Part shown: in pieces, positions 1 through 6,300 of the stretch
Layout: the number at the start of each line of letters is the position of its first letter
Position numbering within the stretch: position 1 is the stretch's first letter
Assembly: GCA_004557125.1 (NCBI GenBank)
Contig: SFET01000053.1
Coordinates: forward strand, 1 to 13,688
Reading direction: 5' to 3'
DNA: 13,688 nucleotides
From: Clostridiales bacterium
GTDB lineage: Bacteria; Bacillota; Clostridia; Christensenellales; Aristaeellaceae
Program-made: the position numbers and the translations under genes
Notes under the pieces: model-generated
What the model saw: the letters and a program-made list of their open reading frames with translations, nothing else
Database searches by the model: none
What the model was told of the DNA's origin: nothing

Positions 1-1
1 C

Positions 2-118
2 ATCGACATGGAGATCACCCTGATCACCCCCATCGCGTGCGAGGAAGGTCTGCGCTTCGCTATCCGTGAAGGCGGCCGCACCGTTGGTTCCGGCGTTGTC
101 ACCAAGATCTGCGAATAA
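2..118 (+). CDS. tuf: Elongation factor Tu, C-terminal end (partial)
   Basis: The last 38 codons of an EF-Tu gene, cut by the window start. The visible residues carry the highly conserved end of EF-Tu domain III, including EEGLRFAIREGGRTVGSGVV, and stop at TAA (116-118). EF-Tu is the GTPase that delivers aminoacyl-tRNA to the ribosome in the cytoplasm. Only part of the last beta-barrel is present, so the GTPase domain cannot be inspected. Codons such as GCT, CGT and GTT fit a highly expressed gene. A strong terminator follows within 20 bases, so tuf closes its transcription unit. Identification is secure because this C-terminal block is nearly invariant in bacteria. Confidence 0.97.
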   Translation: MDMEITLITPIACEEGLRFAIREGGRTVGSGVVTKICE

Positions 119-133
119 TTCCAGATACCACAG

Positions 134-170
134 GGACCCGAATCCATATGGATTCGGGTCCTTTTTGTTT
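134..170 (+). terminator. Rho-independent terminator of tuf
   Basis: A perfect 12-bp stem pairs 134-145 with 150-161 around an ATAT loop, followed by TTTTT at 162-166 and more T at 168-170. It begins 15 bases after the tuf stop codon. Confidence 0.95.
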
Positions 171-324
171 TGGCGCAGGATCGAAACACCAGCGGCCGCC
201 TTTTTGGCCGGCAAACAATGGCCGCATTCCATTTCAAAAATTCGGATACCACAACGATCTGCACAAATCACATGCGCTGGAACTGCAGCGCGCGACAATT
301 ATTGTTAATTCTGTCGGCAACCCC
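171..324. other. Intergenic spacer, no gene seen
   Basis: Between the tuf terminator and the peptidase promoter I see no convincing coding frame. Two short open frames on the + strand lack a usable ribosome binding site and one runs through the tuf end and terminator. Short GC-rich repeats (GCGGCC at 192-197, GGCCG at 206-210 and GGCCGC at 220-225) can pair in more than one way but have no clear role. Confidence 0.5.
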
Positions 325-353
325 TTGATTTTTGGCGGAATCGGGTATAAAAT
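325..353 (+). promoter_or_regulatory. Probable sigma-70/SigA promoter of the M14 peptidase
   Basis: TTGATT (325-330) and TAAAAT (348-353) are separated by 17 bases. An overlapping TATAAA at 346-351 would give a 15-base spacer and is less favourable. The predicted start of transcription is near 360, giving a leader of about 48 bases. Confidence 0.7.
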
Positions 354-364
354 ACATTCACAAG

Positions 365-384
365 TTAGCAAGCTAAAGTGCTAA
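365..384. promoter_or_regulatory. Operator-like GCTAA repeats in the peptidase leader
   Basis: TTAGC (365-369) faces GCTAA (372-376) as an inverted repeat with a 2-base spacer, and a second GCTAA follows at 380-384, exactly 8 bases on. TTAGCA (365-370) and TGCTAA (379-384) also form a 6-bp inverted repeat. The cluster lies just downstream of the predicted transcription start, where a repressor would block the promoter. The binding protein is unknown. Confidence 0.4.
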
Positions 385-395
385 ATCAATAAAGC

Positions 396-400
396 GAGGG
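396..400 (+). promoter_or_regulatory. Ribosome binding site deciding the peptidase start
   Basis: GAGGG sits 7 bases before the ATG at 408 but only 1 base before the ATG at 402, so the second ATG is the better start. Confidence 0.7.
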
Positions 401-407
401 AATGAAC

Positions 408-1817
408 ATGAAAGCAAGCTGGATCAAAATTGTCACCCTGTTTGTGCTGACAGCGATGCTGCTGACCTCCGCGGGCCTGGCCGAAGCGGTGGATCTTTCC
501 GCCATCGACTGGAACGCACGCTACACCTACGCGGAGCTGGAAGCGCAGCTGGAGGCGATTGCGGAGACCTATCCGGACGTAACCGAGCTCTATCCCATCG
601 GACGGACGAATCAGGAGCGCACCCTGTGGTGCATGGAGCTGACCAACCCTGAGGTGGACGAGGACGACAAGACCGGCATCGCGGTGGTGGCGAACATCCA
701 CGGCGGCGAGCGCGAGTCCGCATCCAGCGCGATGTACTTCGCCTGGTGGCTGGCCACCGAGTCCGCGACCGAGCAGGTGCAGCAGATTCTGGACAACTAC
801 GTGGTCTACATCGTGCCGGTGATCAACGCCGACGGCTACGAGCAGTCCTTCATCTACAACACCCGCCCGAACCTGCGTCCCCGCGACCTGAACGGCGACG
901 GCACGGCCTTCTCCGATCCCTACACCGACATCGACGGCGACGGCTACATCGCGACCCTCTATCGCGGCACCGCCGATGAACAGCCCGACCGCAAGACCAC
1001 TCCGACCTTCGGCATGGAGAGTCCGGATTGGGACGGCAACGGCATCCTTGGCGACGATCCGCGCAACAGCGGCATCGATATGAACCGCACCTTCGACTAC
1101 CAGTGGAACCGCTTCGACGTGGAGACCGTTGAGACCGGCGTGATCGGCGCGAACGCCTGGAAGAACGCTGGCACGGCTCCGGCCACCGAGCCTGAGGTGC
1201 AGGCGATCCAGAACTTCCTGCTGAACAACGAGATCGACGCAATGGCCACGCTGCACACCGGCATCCAGAGCGTGCTCTATCCCTGGTGCTATCGCGCCTA
1301 CGATCCGGAAGTGGATTCCGACGACATCCCCTTCATGCAGGGCGTGGCGGCGGAGATGGCCGCAGCCTTCCAGGAGACCACCGGACGCGGCTTCTACTCC
1401 ATGTCCTCCTATGAGGATTATCCCACCAGCGCGGAGCTGATCGACTACGCCTACGGCCGCCTGAACATCCACGCCTACACCATCGAGGTGTACAGCGGCG
1501 GCAAGTCCGAGGACGGCAGCATCGAGGCCTGCAAGTGGGAGAATACCCTGCCGGAAGAGAAGTGGGTGTTCTATACCCAGGATGAACTGGCCGAGCTGGG
1601 CCTGGATCCGGCGGCGATCACCGACTCCGAGGGCAACGGCCTTGCCGAGGGCGAGGGCCTGTGGTTCTACACCGGCTCCACCGCGCAGATGGTGGACAAG
1701 GCGCCCGAGGATCAGGCGACCATGGTGCAGGGCTGCCGCGACGCGCTGCTGGTGATGATCGCCAGCGAGCCCTACGGTCAGGGCTACACCAAGCCGGAAT
1801 ACCTCGACTGGAACTGA
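408..1817 (+). CDS. Secreted M14-family zinc carboxypeptidase
   Basis: A 469-residue exported metallopeptidase, predicted to cleave C-terminal residues from peptides or cell-wall peptides outside the membrane. Residues 1-27 form a signal peptide ending in an A-E-A cleavage site, with no lipobox. The M14 zinc ligands are visible: H98 and E101 in HGGERES and H283 in TLHTG. Substrate-binding N226-R227 lies in GIDMNRTF, R157 is the likely match of bovine carboxypeptidase A Arg127, Y338 of Tyr248 and E360 (YTIEVY) the catalytic Glu270. The catalytic set looks complete. An insert at about residues 159-217 holds three Asp/Gly-rich loops (DLNGDG, DIDGDGY, DWDGNG) resembling calcium-binding EF-hand or dockerin loops. 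About 100 residues follow the catalytic Glu. The protein is strongly acidic. The gene is alone between its promoter and a terminator hairpin. The exact substrate cannot be told. Confidence 0.9.
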   Translation: MKASWIKIVTLFVLTAMLLTSAGLAEAVDLSAIDWNARYTYAELEAQLEAIAETYPDVTELYPIGRTNQERTLWCMELTNPEVDEDDKTGIAVVANIHGGERESASSAMYFAWWLATESATEQVQQILDNYVVYIVPVINADGYEQSFIYNTRPNLRPRDLNGDGTAFSDPYTDIDGDGYIATLYRGTADEQPDRKTTPTFGMESPDWDGNGILGDDPRNSGIDMNRTFDYQWNRFDVETVETGVIGANAWKNAGTAPATEPEVQAIQNFLLNNEIDAMATLHTGIQSVLYPWCYRAYDPEVDSDDIPFMQGVAAEMAAAFQETTGRGFYSMSSYEDYPTSAELIDYAYGRLNIHAYTIEVYSGGKSEDGSIEACKWENTLPEEKWVFYTQDELAELGLDPAAITDSEGNGLAEGEGLWFYTGSTAQMVDKAPEDQATMVQGCRDALLVMIASEPYGQGYTKPEYLDWN

Positions 1818-1852
1818 TTGAACCCAAACCATCCGAACAAACTCCTCCTCAG

Positions 1853-1878
1853 TGCCCCGGCGCATGTGCGCCGGGGCA
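1853..1878 (+). terminator. Terminator hairpin after the M14 peptidase
   Basis: A perfect 12-bp inverted repeat (1853-1864 with 1867-1878) is rich in G and C, and in practice has a 4-base loop. The tract after it (ATTCGTCTGTC) is only weakly T-rich, so termination may be partial. Confidence 0.65.
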
Positions 1879-1986
1879 TTCGTCTGTCATAGGACATGTG
1901 CATCAGTCGCGGCAGGGTGCGCATATCTTTATCATCTCCGCCACACAAAAGTCGCTCGGGGAGCGCCGGGGTAGGGGATGGCGCGC

Positions 1987-2015
1987 TTGCACCGGGCAAA
2001 AAAGGGTGTTATAAT
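1987..2015 (+). promoter_or_regulatory. Strong SigA-type promoter of the MBOAT-murB-whiA-crh operon
   Basis: TTGCAC (1987-1992), a 17-base spacer and a perfect TATAAT (2010-2015). The leader to the first ATG is about 53 bases. No other promoter of this quality is seen before the terminator at 5664. Confidence 0.88.
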
Positions 2016-2074
2016 AGAAACTGTGAAGGTGTGCGGTTTTTCATTCTCGCCGCATAAGATACAAAGGAGTCCCT

Positions 2075-3487
2075 ATGGTTTTTTCCAGCAATCAATTTCT
2101 GTACTTCTTCCTCACGATCACCCTCGTGGGCTATCTGCTGCTGCACCGCTGGCGCAAGTGGAGCAATCTGTTTCTGACCCTGGTTTCGCTGGGCTTCTAC
2201 GCCTGGGGCCAGCCGAAGTTCGTTGTGGTGATGGTCGCGTCCATCGCCTGCAACTGGCTGCTGGCGCTGTGGATCGACCGCGAGAAGCGCAAGCCGGAGC
2301 GGGGACATGCGAAGCTGGCGCTGACGCTGGCCATCGTGATGAACCTGGGGCTGCTGGGCGTGTTCAAGTACCTGAGCTGGCTGCTGGACAACGTGCGGAC
2401 GTGGTTCAACCTGTCCTTCCCGGTGCCGGAGATTGCGCTGCCCATCGGCATATCGTTCTTCACCTTCCAGGCGATGAGCTACGTGATCGACGTCTATCGC
2501 GGCGACGGCAAGGTGCAGCGCAGTTTCGTCAATGTCTGCCTGTACATCTCCTTCTTCCCGCAGCTGATCGCCGGCCCCATCGTGCGCTACCAGACCATCG
2601 CGGACGAGATTGAGAACCGCCGGGAGAACCTGCCGGACTTCGTGGAGGGCGTGCACCGCTTCATGGTGGGCTTCTGCAAAAAGACGATCCTGGCCAACAA
2701 CCTGGGCCTGCTGGTGGACACGCTGTTCGGCCTGGACCACGCGAACCTGTCGGTGGGCGGCGCATGGATCGCGGCTGCGGCGTATCTGATGCAGGTGTAC
2801 TACGATTTCTCCGGCTATTCCGACATGGCCATCGGCCTGGGCCGCATGTTCGGCTTCCACTTTCTGGAAAACTTCCGCTTCCCCTTCATCGCCAAGTCGG
2901 TGGCTGGCTTCTGGAAGCGCTGGCACATCTCCATGACCAGCTGGTTCCAGGATTACCTCTACATCCCGCTGGGCGGCAGTCGGGTCAAGACCCCGCGCCT
3001 GCTGTTCAACATGTTCATGGTCTGGTTCTGCACCGGCCTATGGCACGGTGCGGCCTGGACCTACGTGCTCTGGGGCATCGGCTTCTTCGTCATGCTGGTG
3101 ATCGAGCGCTTCACCGGCCTGGGCAAGTGGATGGAGAAGCACCCCATCGGCCACCTCTACGCCATGCTGATGGTGGTGTTCTTCACGGTGATGATTCGCT
3201 GCGACAACCTGCCCCACGCCTGGACGATGTACGGTTCGCTCCTGGGCGTGAACGGCGCGGCGCTGTGGAACAGCGTCACCACCGTGCTCTGCCGGGAGTA
3301 CGGCTGGTTCTTCCTGGCGGCGCTGATCTGCGGCCTGCCGGTGCGGGACTTCATCGTGGGCAAGCTGCGCGTGAACGAGAACCTGGTGCGCATCGTGGGC
3401 GCGGTGGCGCTTGTTATGCTGTTCGGCATCTCCGTCAGCTACATCGCCGTCAACGGCTACAACCCCTTCATCTACTTCAATTTCTGA
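2075..3487 (+). CDS. MBOAT-family membrane O-acyltransferase (AlgI/DltB type)
   Basis: A 470-residue polytopic membrane protein with about ten hydrophobic segments. The MBOAT core is clear: a block with RFPF, FWKRWH (His284) and SMTSWFQDYLYIPLGG at about 268-301, then the invariant histidine H324 in GLWHGA, equivalent to the catalytic His of AlgI. The end YNPFIYFNF is typical of the AlgI-like branch. Such proteins move an acetyl or acyl group across the membrane to a polysaccharide, teichoic acid or peptidoglycan acceptor, usually with a partner SGNH or AlgJ/AlgX/DltD-like protein. No partner gene is adjacent; murB starts 16 bases downstream. AAAGGAGT at 2063-2070 supports the ATG at 2075. 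As first gene of an operon with murB and whiA it probably acts on a cell-envelope polymer. DltB is less likely because dltA, dltC and dltD are absent. The acceptor is unknown. Confidence 0.92.
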   Translation: MVFSSNQFLYFFLTITLVGYLLLHRWRKWSNLFLTLVSLGFYAWGQPKFVVVMVASIACNWLLALWIDREKRKPERGHAKLALTLAIVMNLGLLGVFKYLSWLLDNVRTWFNLSFPVPEIALPIGISFFTFQAMSYVIDVYRGDGKVQRSFVNVCLYISFFPQLIAGPIVRYQTIADEIENRRENLPDFVEGVHRFMVGFCKKTILANNLGLLVDTLFGLDHANLSVGGAWIAAAAYLMQVYYDFSGYSDMAIGLGRMFGFHFLENFRFPFIAKSVAGFWKRWHISMTSWFQDYLYIPLGGSRVKTPRLLFNMFMVWFCTGLWHGAAWTYVLWGIGFFVMLVIERFTGLGKWMEKHPIGHLYAMLMVVFFTVMIRCDNLPHAWTMYGSLLGVNGAALWNSVTTVLCREYGWFFLAALICGLPVRDFIVGKLRVNENLVRIVGAVALVMLFGISVSYIAVNGYNPFIYFNF

Positions 3488-3491
3488 GGAC

Positions 3492-3497
3492 AGGAGG
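3492..3497 (+). promoter_or_regulatory. Ribosome binding site deciding the murB start
   Basis: AGGAGG directly abuts the ATG at 3498 but stands 6 bases before the in-frame ATG at 3504. The second is therefore the likely start. Confidence 0.8.
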
Positions 3498-3503
3498 ATG
3501 CAT

Positions 3504-4406
3504 ATGCAGCATCTGTTGAATACGCTTCGCAGGATCGCTCCGGATCGCGTGCTGGAAAACGCGCCGATGTCCCGCTACACCACCTTCCGCGTGGGCGGCC
3601 CCGCCGATGTGCTGTTCCTCCCGGCGAGCGTGGAGGAGCTTCAGACTGCGCTGGCTGCGGCGAAGGCGCAGGGAATCCCGGTGTGCCTGATCGGCAACGG
3701 CTCGAACCTGATCGTGCGCGACGGCGGCATCCGCGGCCTGGTGATCGTCCTGGGCGAGCCCTTCTCCGGGCTTCGGGTGGAGGGTCAGCAGGTCTGGGCG
3801 CAGGCGGGCGCGCGGCTCTCGGCAGTGGCTGCGGCGGCACAGCGCGCGGGGCTTACGGGCATGGAGTTCGCCAGCGGCATCCCGGGCACCTTGGGCGGCG
3901 GCTGCGCCATGAACGCGGGCGCCTACGGCGGGGAGCTGAAGGATGTGCTCGTCTTGGCGGACGTGCTGCTGGACGGCGAACTGCGCCGGCTCAGCCGCGA
4001 CGAGATGGAGATGGGCTATCGCAGCACGATGCCGCTGCGGCGGGGAGCCATCGTGCTCTCGGCCTGCTTCGAGCTTCACAGCGATGATCCCGAGGCCATT
4101 CAGGAGCGCATGCGGGATCTGGCGAACCGTCGCCGGGAGAAGCAGCCGCTGAACCTGCCCAGCGCAGGCTCCACCTTCAAGCGCCCGGAGGGTCACTTCG
4201 CCGGGGCGCTGATTGAGCAGTGCGGGCTGAAGGGCTGCCGCATCGGCGGCGCGCAGGTCAGTGAGAAGCACGCGGGCTTCATCGTGAACGTGGGAGACGC
4301 CACGGCGGCGGACATCCTGCGGCTGATTGCGCATGTGCAGGAGGTCGTGCTGGCGCAGACCGGCGTGCAGCTGGAGACGGAAGTGCGCGTACTGGGGGAA
4401 AACTGA
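3504..4406 (+). CDS. murB: UDP-N-acetylenolpyruvoylglucosamine reductase
   Basis: MurB is a cytoplasmic FAD enzyme that reduces UDP-GlcNAc-enolpyruvate to UDP-MurNAc with NADPH, the second committed step of peptidoglycan precursor synthesis. The 300 residues match a type II MurB in length. FAD-binding motifs are visible: YTTFRVGGPAD at 25-35, GNGSNLIVRDGGIRG at 64-78 and the SGIPGTLGGGCAMNAGAYGG block at 124-143. Catalytic residues are in place: R173 in YRSTMP, S223 in PSAGSTFKRP (the proton donor Ser) and E293 in LETEVRVLGE. The gene lies 16 bases after the MBOAT gene, and its TGA is directly followed by the whiA ATG, implying coupled translation. In many Clostridia murB is followed by rapZ and yvcK before whiA; here it touches whiA. 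Confidence 0.96.
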   Translation: MQHLLNTLRRIAPDRVLENAPMSRYTTFRVGGPADVLFLPASVEELQTALAAAKAQGIPVCLIGNGSNLIVRDGGIRGLVIVLGEPFSGLRVEGQQVWAQAGARLSAVAAAAQRAGLTGMEFASGIPGTLGGGCAMNAGAYGGELKDVLVLADVLLDGELRRLSRDEMEMGYRSTMPLRRGAIVLSACFELHSDDPEAIQERMRDLANRRREKQPLNLPSAGSTFKRPEGHFAGALIEQCGLKGCRIGGAQVSEKHAGFIVNVGDATAADILRLIAHVQEVVLAQTGVQLETEVRVLGEN

Positions 4407-5369
4407 ATGTCCTTTGCATCGAATGCCCGCGCGGAGATGGCGCGCGAGCTGTGCACTGAAAAATGCTGTTCCCGCGCGGAGCTGGCGGCGGCGCTGCTGG
4501 CTTCGGGCGGCATTTCTTACCGCTTCGGCCGGGAGCCCAGCTATGCGCTGTCCATTACTGCGGCGGAGGCGGCGGTGGTGCGCCACTACTTCCAGCTGCT
4601 CAAGCGCCACTTCGGCGTCACGGCGCAGATCCGCACGCTGCGCAGCAATTCGCTGCGGGGCATGACGCGCTATCAGCTGGTGATCCCCGAGGAGGATTCC
4701 ATGCCGCTGATGCGCGAGGCCGGGCTGTACGATCCCAGGGCGCCCTTCGGCCTGCGCCCGGTGCCGCCGGACAAGCTGCTGAATTACGCCTGCTGCAAGA
4801 AGGCCTTTCTGAAGAGCGCCTTCATGGTCTGCGGCGGAATGTCCAACCCGGAGATCGCATATCATATTGAGATCGCTGCTCCCAGTGAGGATTTCGCCGA
4901 TTTCGTTATAAAAAATCTCAATTATTATGAAATTGGCGCAAAAAAAGCGTGCAGAAAAGCGAAGTTTGTGGTATACTTAAAGAAGAGTGATGATGTTTCC
5001 GATATGCTGACGCTGATGGGCGCGTCCCAGTCGGTGCTGGCGCTGGAGAATGTGCGCATCAAGAAGGATGTGAGCAACCGCGTCAACCGGCAGGTGAACT
5101 GCGATTCCTCCAACATCAACCGGGTGATGGAGACGGCGCTGAAGCAGATCGAGGACATACGCTATATCGACCGGGAAATCGGCCTGGAAAAGCTGCCCCT
5201 GCCCCTGCGGGACATCGCGGAGGCGCGGGTGAACAACGCAGCGACCTCCCTGGCCGGACTCGGTGAAATGATGGATCCTCCCATCGGAAAGTCGGGGGTC
5301 AATGCGCGCCTGCGCAGGATCTCCGAAATCGCGCAAAAGCTGCGCTGCGGGGAGGAGATCGAATTATAA
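4407..5369 (+). CDS. whiA: WhiA, LAGLIDADG-like/HTH DNA-binding regulator
   Basis: WhiA is a DNA-binding protein of Gram-positive bacteria, needed for sporulation septation in Streptomyces and linked to cell division and chromosome segregation in Bacillus. The 320 residues match the family. The N-terminal part (about 1-210) is the degenerate homing-endonuclease fold, with the family block CCKKAFLKSAFMVCGGMSNP at 129-148 followed by AYHIEI. The C-terminal helix-turn-helix part (about 228-312) has NINRVMETALKQIEDI at 236-251 and GKSGVNARLRRI at 294-305. The start MSFASNARAEMAREL resembles the usual WhiA N-terminus and abuts the murB stop. GGGGG at 4394-4398 is the likely ribosome binding site. 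A short AT-rich patch (about 4903-5000) uses rare codons unlike the rest of the gene. A Crh-like gene follows after 21 bases, a known neighbour of whiA. Confidence 0.95.
   Translation: MSFASNARAEMARELCTEKCCSRAELAAALLASGGISYRFGREPSYALSITAAEAAVVRHYFQLLKRHFGVTAQIRTLRSNSLRGMTRYQLVIPEEDSMPLMREAGLYDPRAPFGLRPVPPDKLLNYACCKKAFLKSAFMVCGGMSNPEIAYHIEIAAPSEDFADFVIKNLNYYEIGAKKACRKAKFVVYLKKSDDVSDMLTLMGASQSVLALENVRIKKDVSNRVNRQVNCDSSNINRVMETALKQIEDIRYIDREIGLEKLPLPLRDIAEARVNNAATSLAGLGEMMDPPIGKSGVNARLRRISEIAQKLRCGEEIEL
4969..4977 (+). promoter_or_regulatory. Possible internal extended -10 promoter in whiA
   Basis: TG, one base, then TATACT forms an extended -10 element inside an AT-rich patch. No good -35 box stands 17 bases upstream. 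It could drive the Crh-like gene about 410 bases downstream. This is speculative. Confidence 0.25.
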
Positions 5370-5376
5370 AGCAATG

Positions 5377-5390
5377 AAAGGATCAGAGGA
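5377..5390 (+). promoter_or_regulatory. Two overlapping ribosome binding sites before the Crh-like gene
   Basis: AAAGGA (5377-5382) suits the ATG at 5391 (8-base gap). AGAGGA (5385-5390) suits the in-frame ATG at 5400 (9-base gap). The start therefore remains open between these two. Confidence 0.6.
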
Positions 5391-5642
5391 ATGCTGAAGA
5401 TGGAAACTGTTTTTGACGCCTGTCCGGTGATTACGCCGGATTTTGCGGCGCGCCTGGCCCAGTGCGCATCCCGGTATGCGGCGCAGGTCTATCTGGAGCG
5501 CGGAAACACGCGGCTGTGCGTGGACTCGCTGATCGGCATCCTGGCGCTGGATCTGCGCCGGGGCACGAAGGTGCAGGTCGTGACCGAGGGTGCGGACGAG
5601 CGCCAGGCCATGGAGGGCGTGTGCGCCCTGCTGAAGGGCTGA
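5391..5642 (+). CDS. Crh-like HPr-family protein
   Basis: An 83-residue protein with the HPr fold. The stretch AQVYLERGNTRLCVDSLIGI (31-50) lines up with the HPr segment around Ser46, and S46 itself is kept. The active-site loop that in HPr reads GLHARPA reads VITPDFA here, so the phosphocarrier His15 is replaced by Thr15 and Arg17 by Asp17. It therefore cannot act as a classical PTS phosphocarrier and resembles Bacillus Crh, in which position 15 is Gln. Crh is phosphorylated on Ser46 by HPr kinase, acts in carbon catabolite control, and has been tied to the YvcK/GlmR branch. Location directly after whiA supports this family. The gene is the last of its operon; a strong terminator begins 21 bases after the stop. 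The start could instead be the ATG at 5400. Whether Ser46 is phosphorylated here is not shown. Confidence 0.85.
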   Translation: MLKMETVFDACPVITPDFAARLAQCASRYAAQVYLERGNTRLCVDSLIGILALDLRRGTKVQVVTEGADERQAMEGVCALLKG

Positions 5643-5663
5643 TTCGGTCGCGCCGCGGGTTTC

Positions 5664-5701
5664 AAGAGAGACGGGAAAGCTGCTTTCCCGTCTCTCTTTT
5701 T
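5664..5701 (+). terminator. Strong terminator after the Crh-like gene
   Basis: A very long perfect stem (5665-5680 with 5682-5697, about 13-14 bp allowing a realistic loop around GCTGC) ends in a run of five T (5697-5701). It closes the MBOAT-murB-whiA-crh operon. Confidence 0.95.
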
Positions 5702-5703
5702 CG

Positions 5704-5721
5704 CCCGGAAGCGATTCCGGG
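5704..5721. repeat. Perfect hairpin with GCGA tetraloop
   Basis: CCCGGAA (5704-5710) and TTCCGGG (5715-5721) pair perfectly around GCGA, a GNRA-type loop. It sits 2 bases after the terminator T-tract and has no T-run of its own. Its role is not clear. Confidence 0.5.
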
Positions 5722-5803
5722 ATTCAGGATGCCCGCGCGCCCGTGGAGGAAGCGGGGATTTTTGCCGATTGTGCGCCAGGATCGACCGATCGTCGCAAAT
5801 GTC

Positions 5804-5832
5804 TTGCGCTGCGCGGCAGGATGCGCTAGGAT
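5804..5832 (+). promoter_or_regulatory. Promoter of the LytTR-DUF3021-ABC operon
   Basis: TTGCGC (5804-5809), 17 bases, TAGGAT (5827-5832). The predicted leader to the ATG at 5856 is only about 17 bases and contains GGAGGTG (5844-5850). A GATCG-AC-CGATC inverted repeat lies just upstream at 5780-5791. Confidence 0.75.
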
Positions 5833-5855
5833 GGGAATGTTCCGGAGGTGAACGC

Positions 5856-6290
5856 ATGAAGATTGAATTTCGCAGGGAGCCGGAGGCGGCGGAGGTGCGC
5901 GTGCTGGTGACCGCGGCGGAGCGCACGCCGGAGGTGGAGGCGCTGCTGCGGCGGATCCGCGCGCTGCCGGCCGTGATCGCCTACGACGCGCGCGGCGAGG
6001 TGCCGCTGCGGGCGGAGGAGATCATCCGCATCTACACCGAGGGGCGTCGGGTGCGGGTGGACAGCGACCGGGGCAGCTTTGATCTGCGCAGCCGCCTGTA
6101 TGAACTGGAGGAAAAGCTGGGCGCGGCGGATTTCGTGCGCATCTCCAATTCGGAGATCGTGCAGAAGGGGCGCATCCTGCGGCTGGACTTCAGCCTGACG
6201 GGCACCATTCGCCTGATGCTGGAGGGCGGAATCGAAACCTATGTCTCCCGCAGGTATGTGTCGCGCATTCGCCGGATGTTTGAGAATTGA
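5856..6290 (+). CDS. LytTR-domain DNA-binding transcriptional regulator
   Basis: A 144-residue cytoplasmic regulator without a response-regulator receiver domain. The LytTR DNA-binding domain covers about residues 45-143, with the motifs FVRISNSEIVQ (93-103) and YVSRRYVSRIRRMF (129-142). The first 45 residues form a short N-terminal segment typical of stand-alone LytTR proteins that pair with DUF3021 membrane proteins. An upstream in-frame ATG at 5769 would place the promoter inside the gene, while GGAGGTG 5 bases before 5856 fixes the start. The DUF3021 gene follows after 10 bases. In streptococcal LytTR systems such as HdrRM and BrsRM a membrane protein restrains the regulator; a similar role for the next gene is an inference. 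The likely target is its own promoter and hence the ABC transporter. Confidence 0.88.
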   Translation: MKIEFRREPEAAEVRVLVTAAERTPEVEALLRRIRALPAVIAYDARGEVPLRAEEIIRIYTEGRRVRVDSDRGSFDLRSRLYELEEKLGAADFVRISNSEIVQKGRILRLDFSLTGTIRLMLEGGIETYVSRRYVSRIRRMFEN

Positions 6291-6300
6291 GGTGGAAATC

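Noticed and set aside
365..384. HrcA CIRCE element in the peptidase leader
   Set aside because: AGTGCTAA resembles a CIRCE half-site, but the full element needs TTAGCACTC-N9-GAGTGCTAA over 27 bases; here the halves span 20 bases and the left half fails after TTAGCA.
66..384. Two small + strand open frames around the tuf end and spacer
   Set aside because: They lack ribosome binding sites, and one overlaps the tuf end and its terminator. The peptides show no motif.
381..1865. A 494-codon open frame on the minus strand across the M14 peptidase
   Set aside because: It mirrors the GC-rich third positions of the real gene, is rich in His, Gly, Val and Arg without any family motif, and spans the peptidase terminator. 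The + strand gene has a signal peptide and all catalytic residues.
3477..4865. A 462-codon open frame on the minus strand across murB and whiA
   Set aside because: It is a shadow of GC-rich codons in two well-identified genes and has no recognisable domain.
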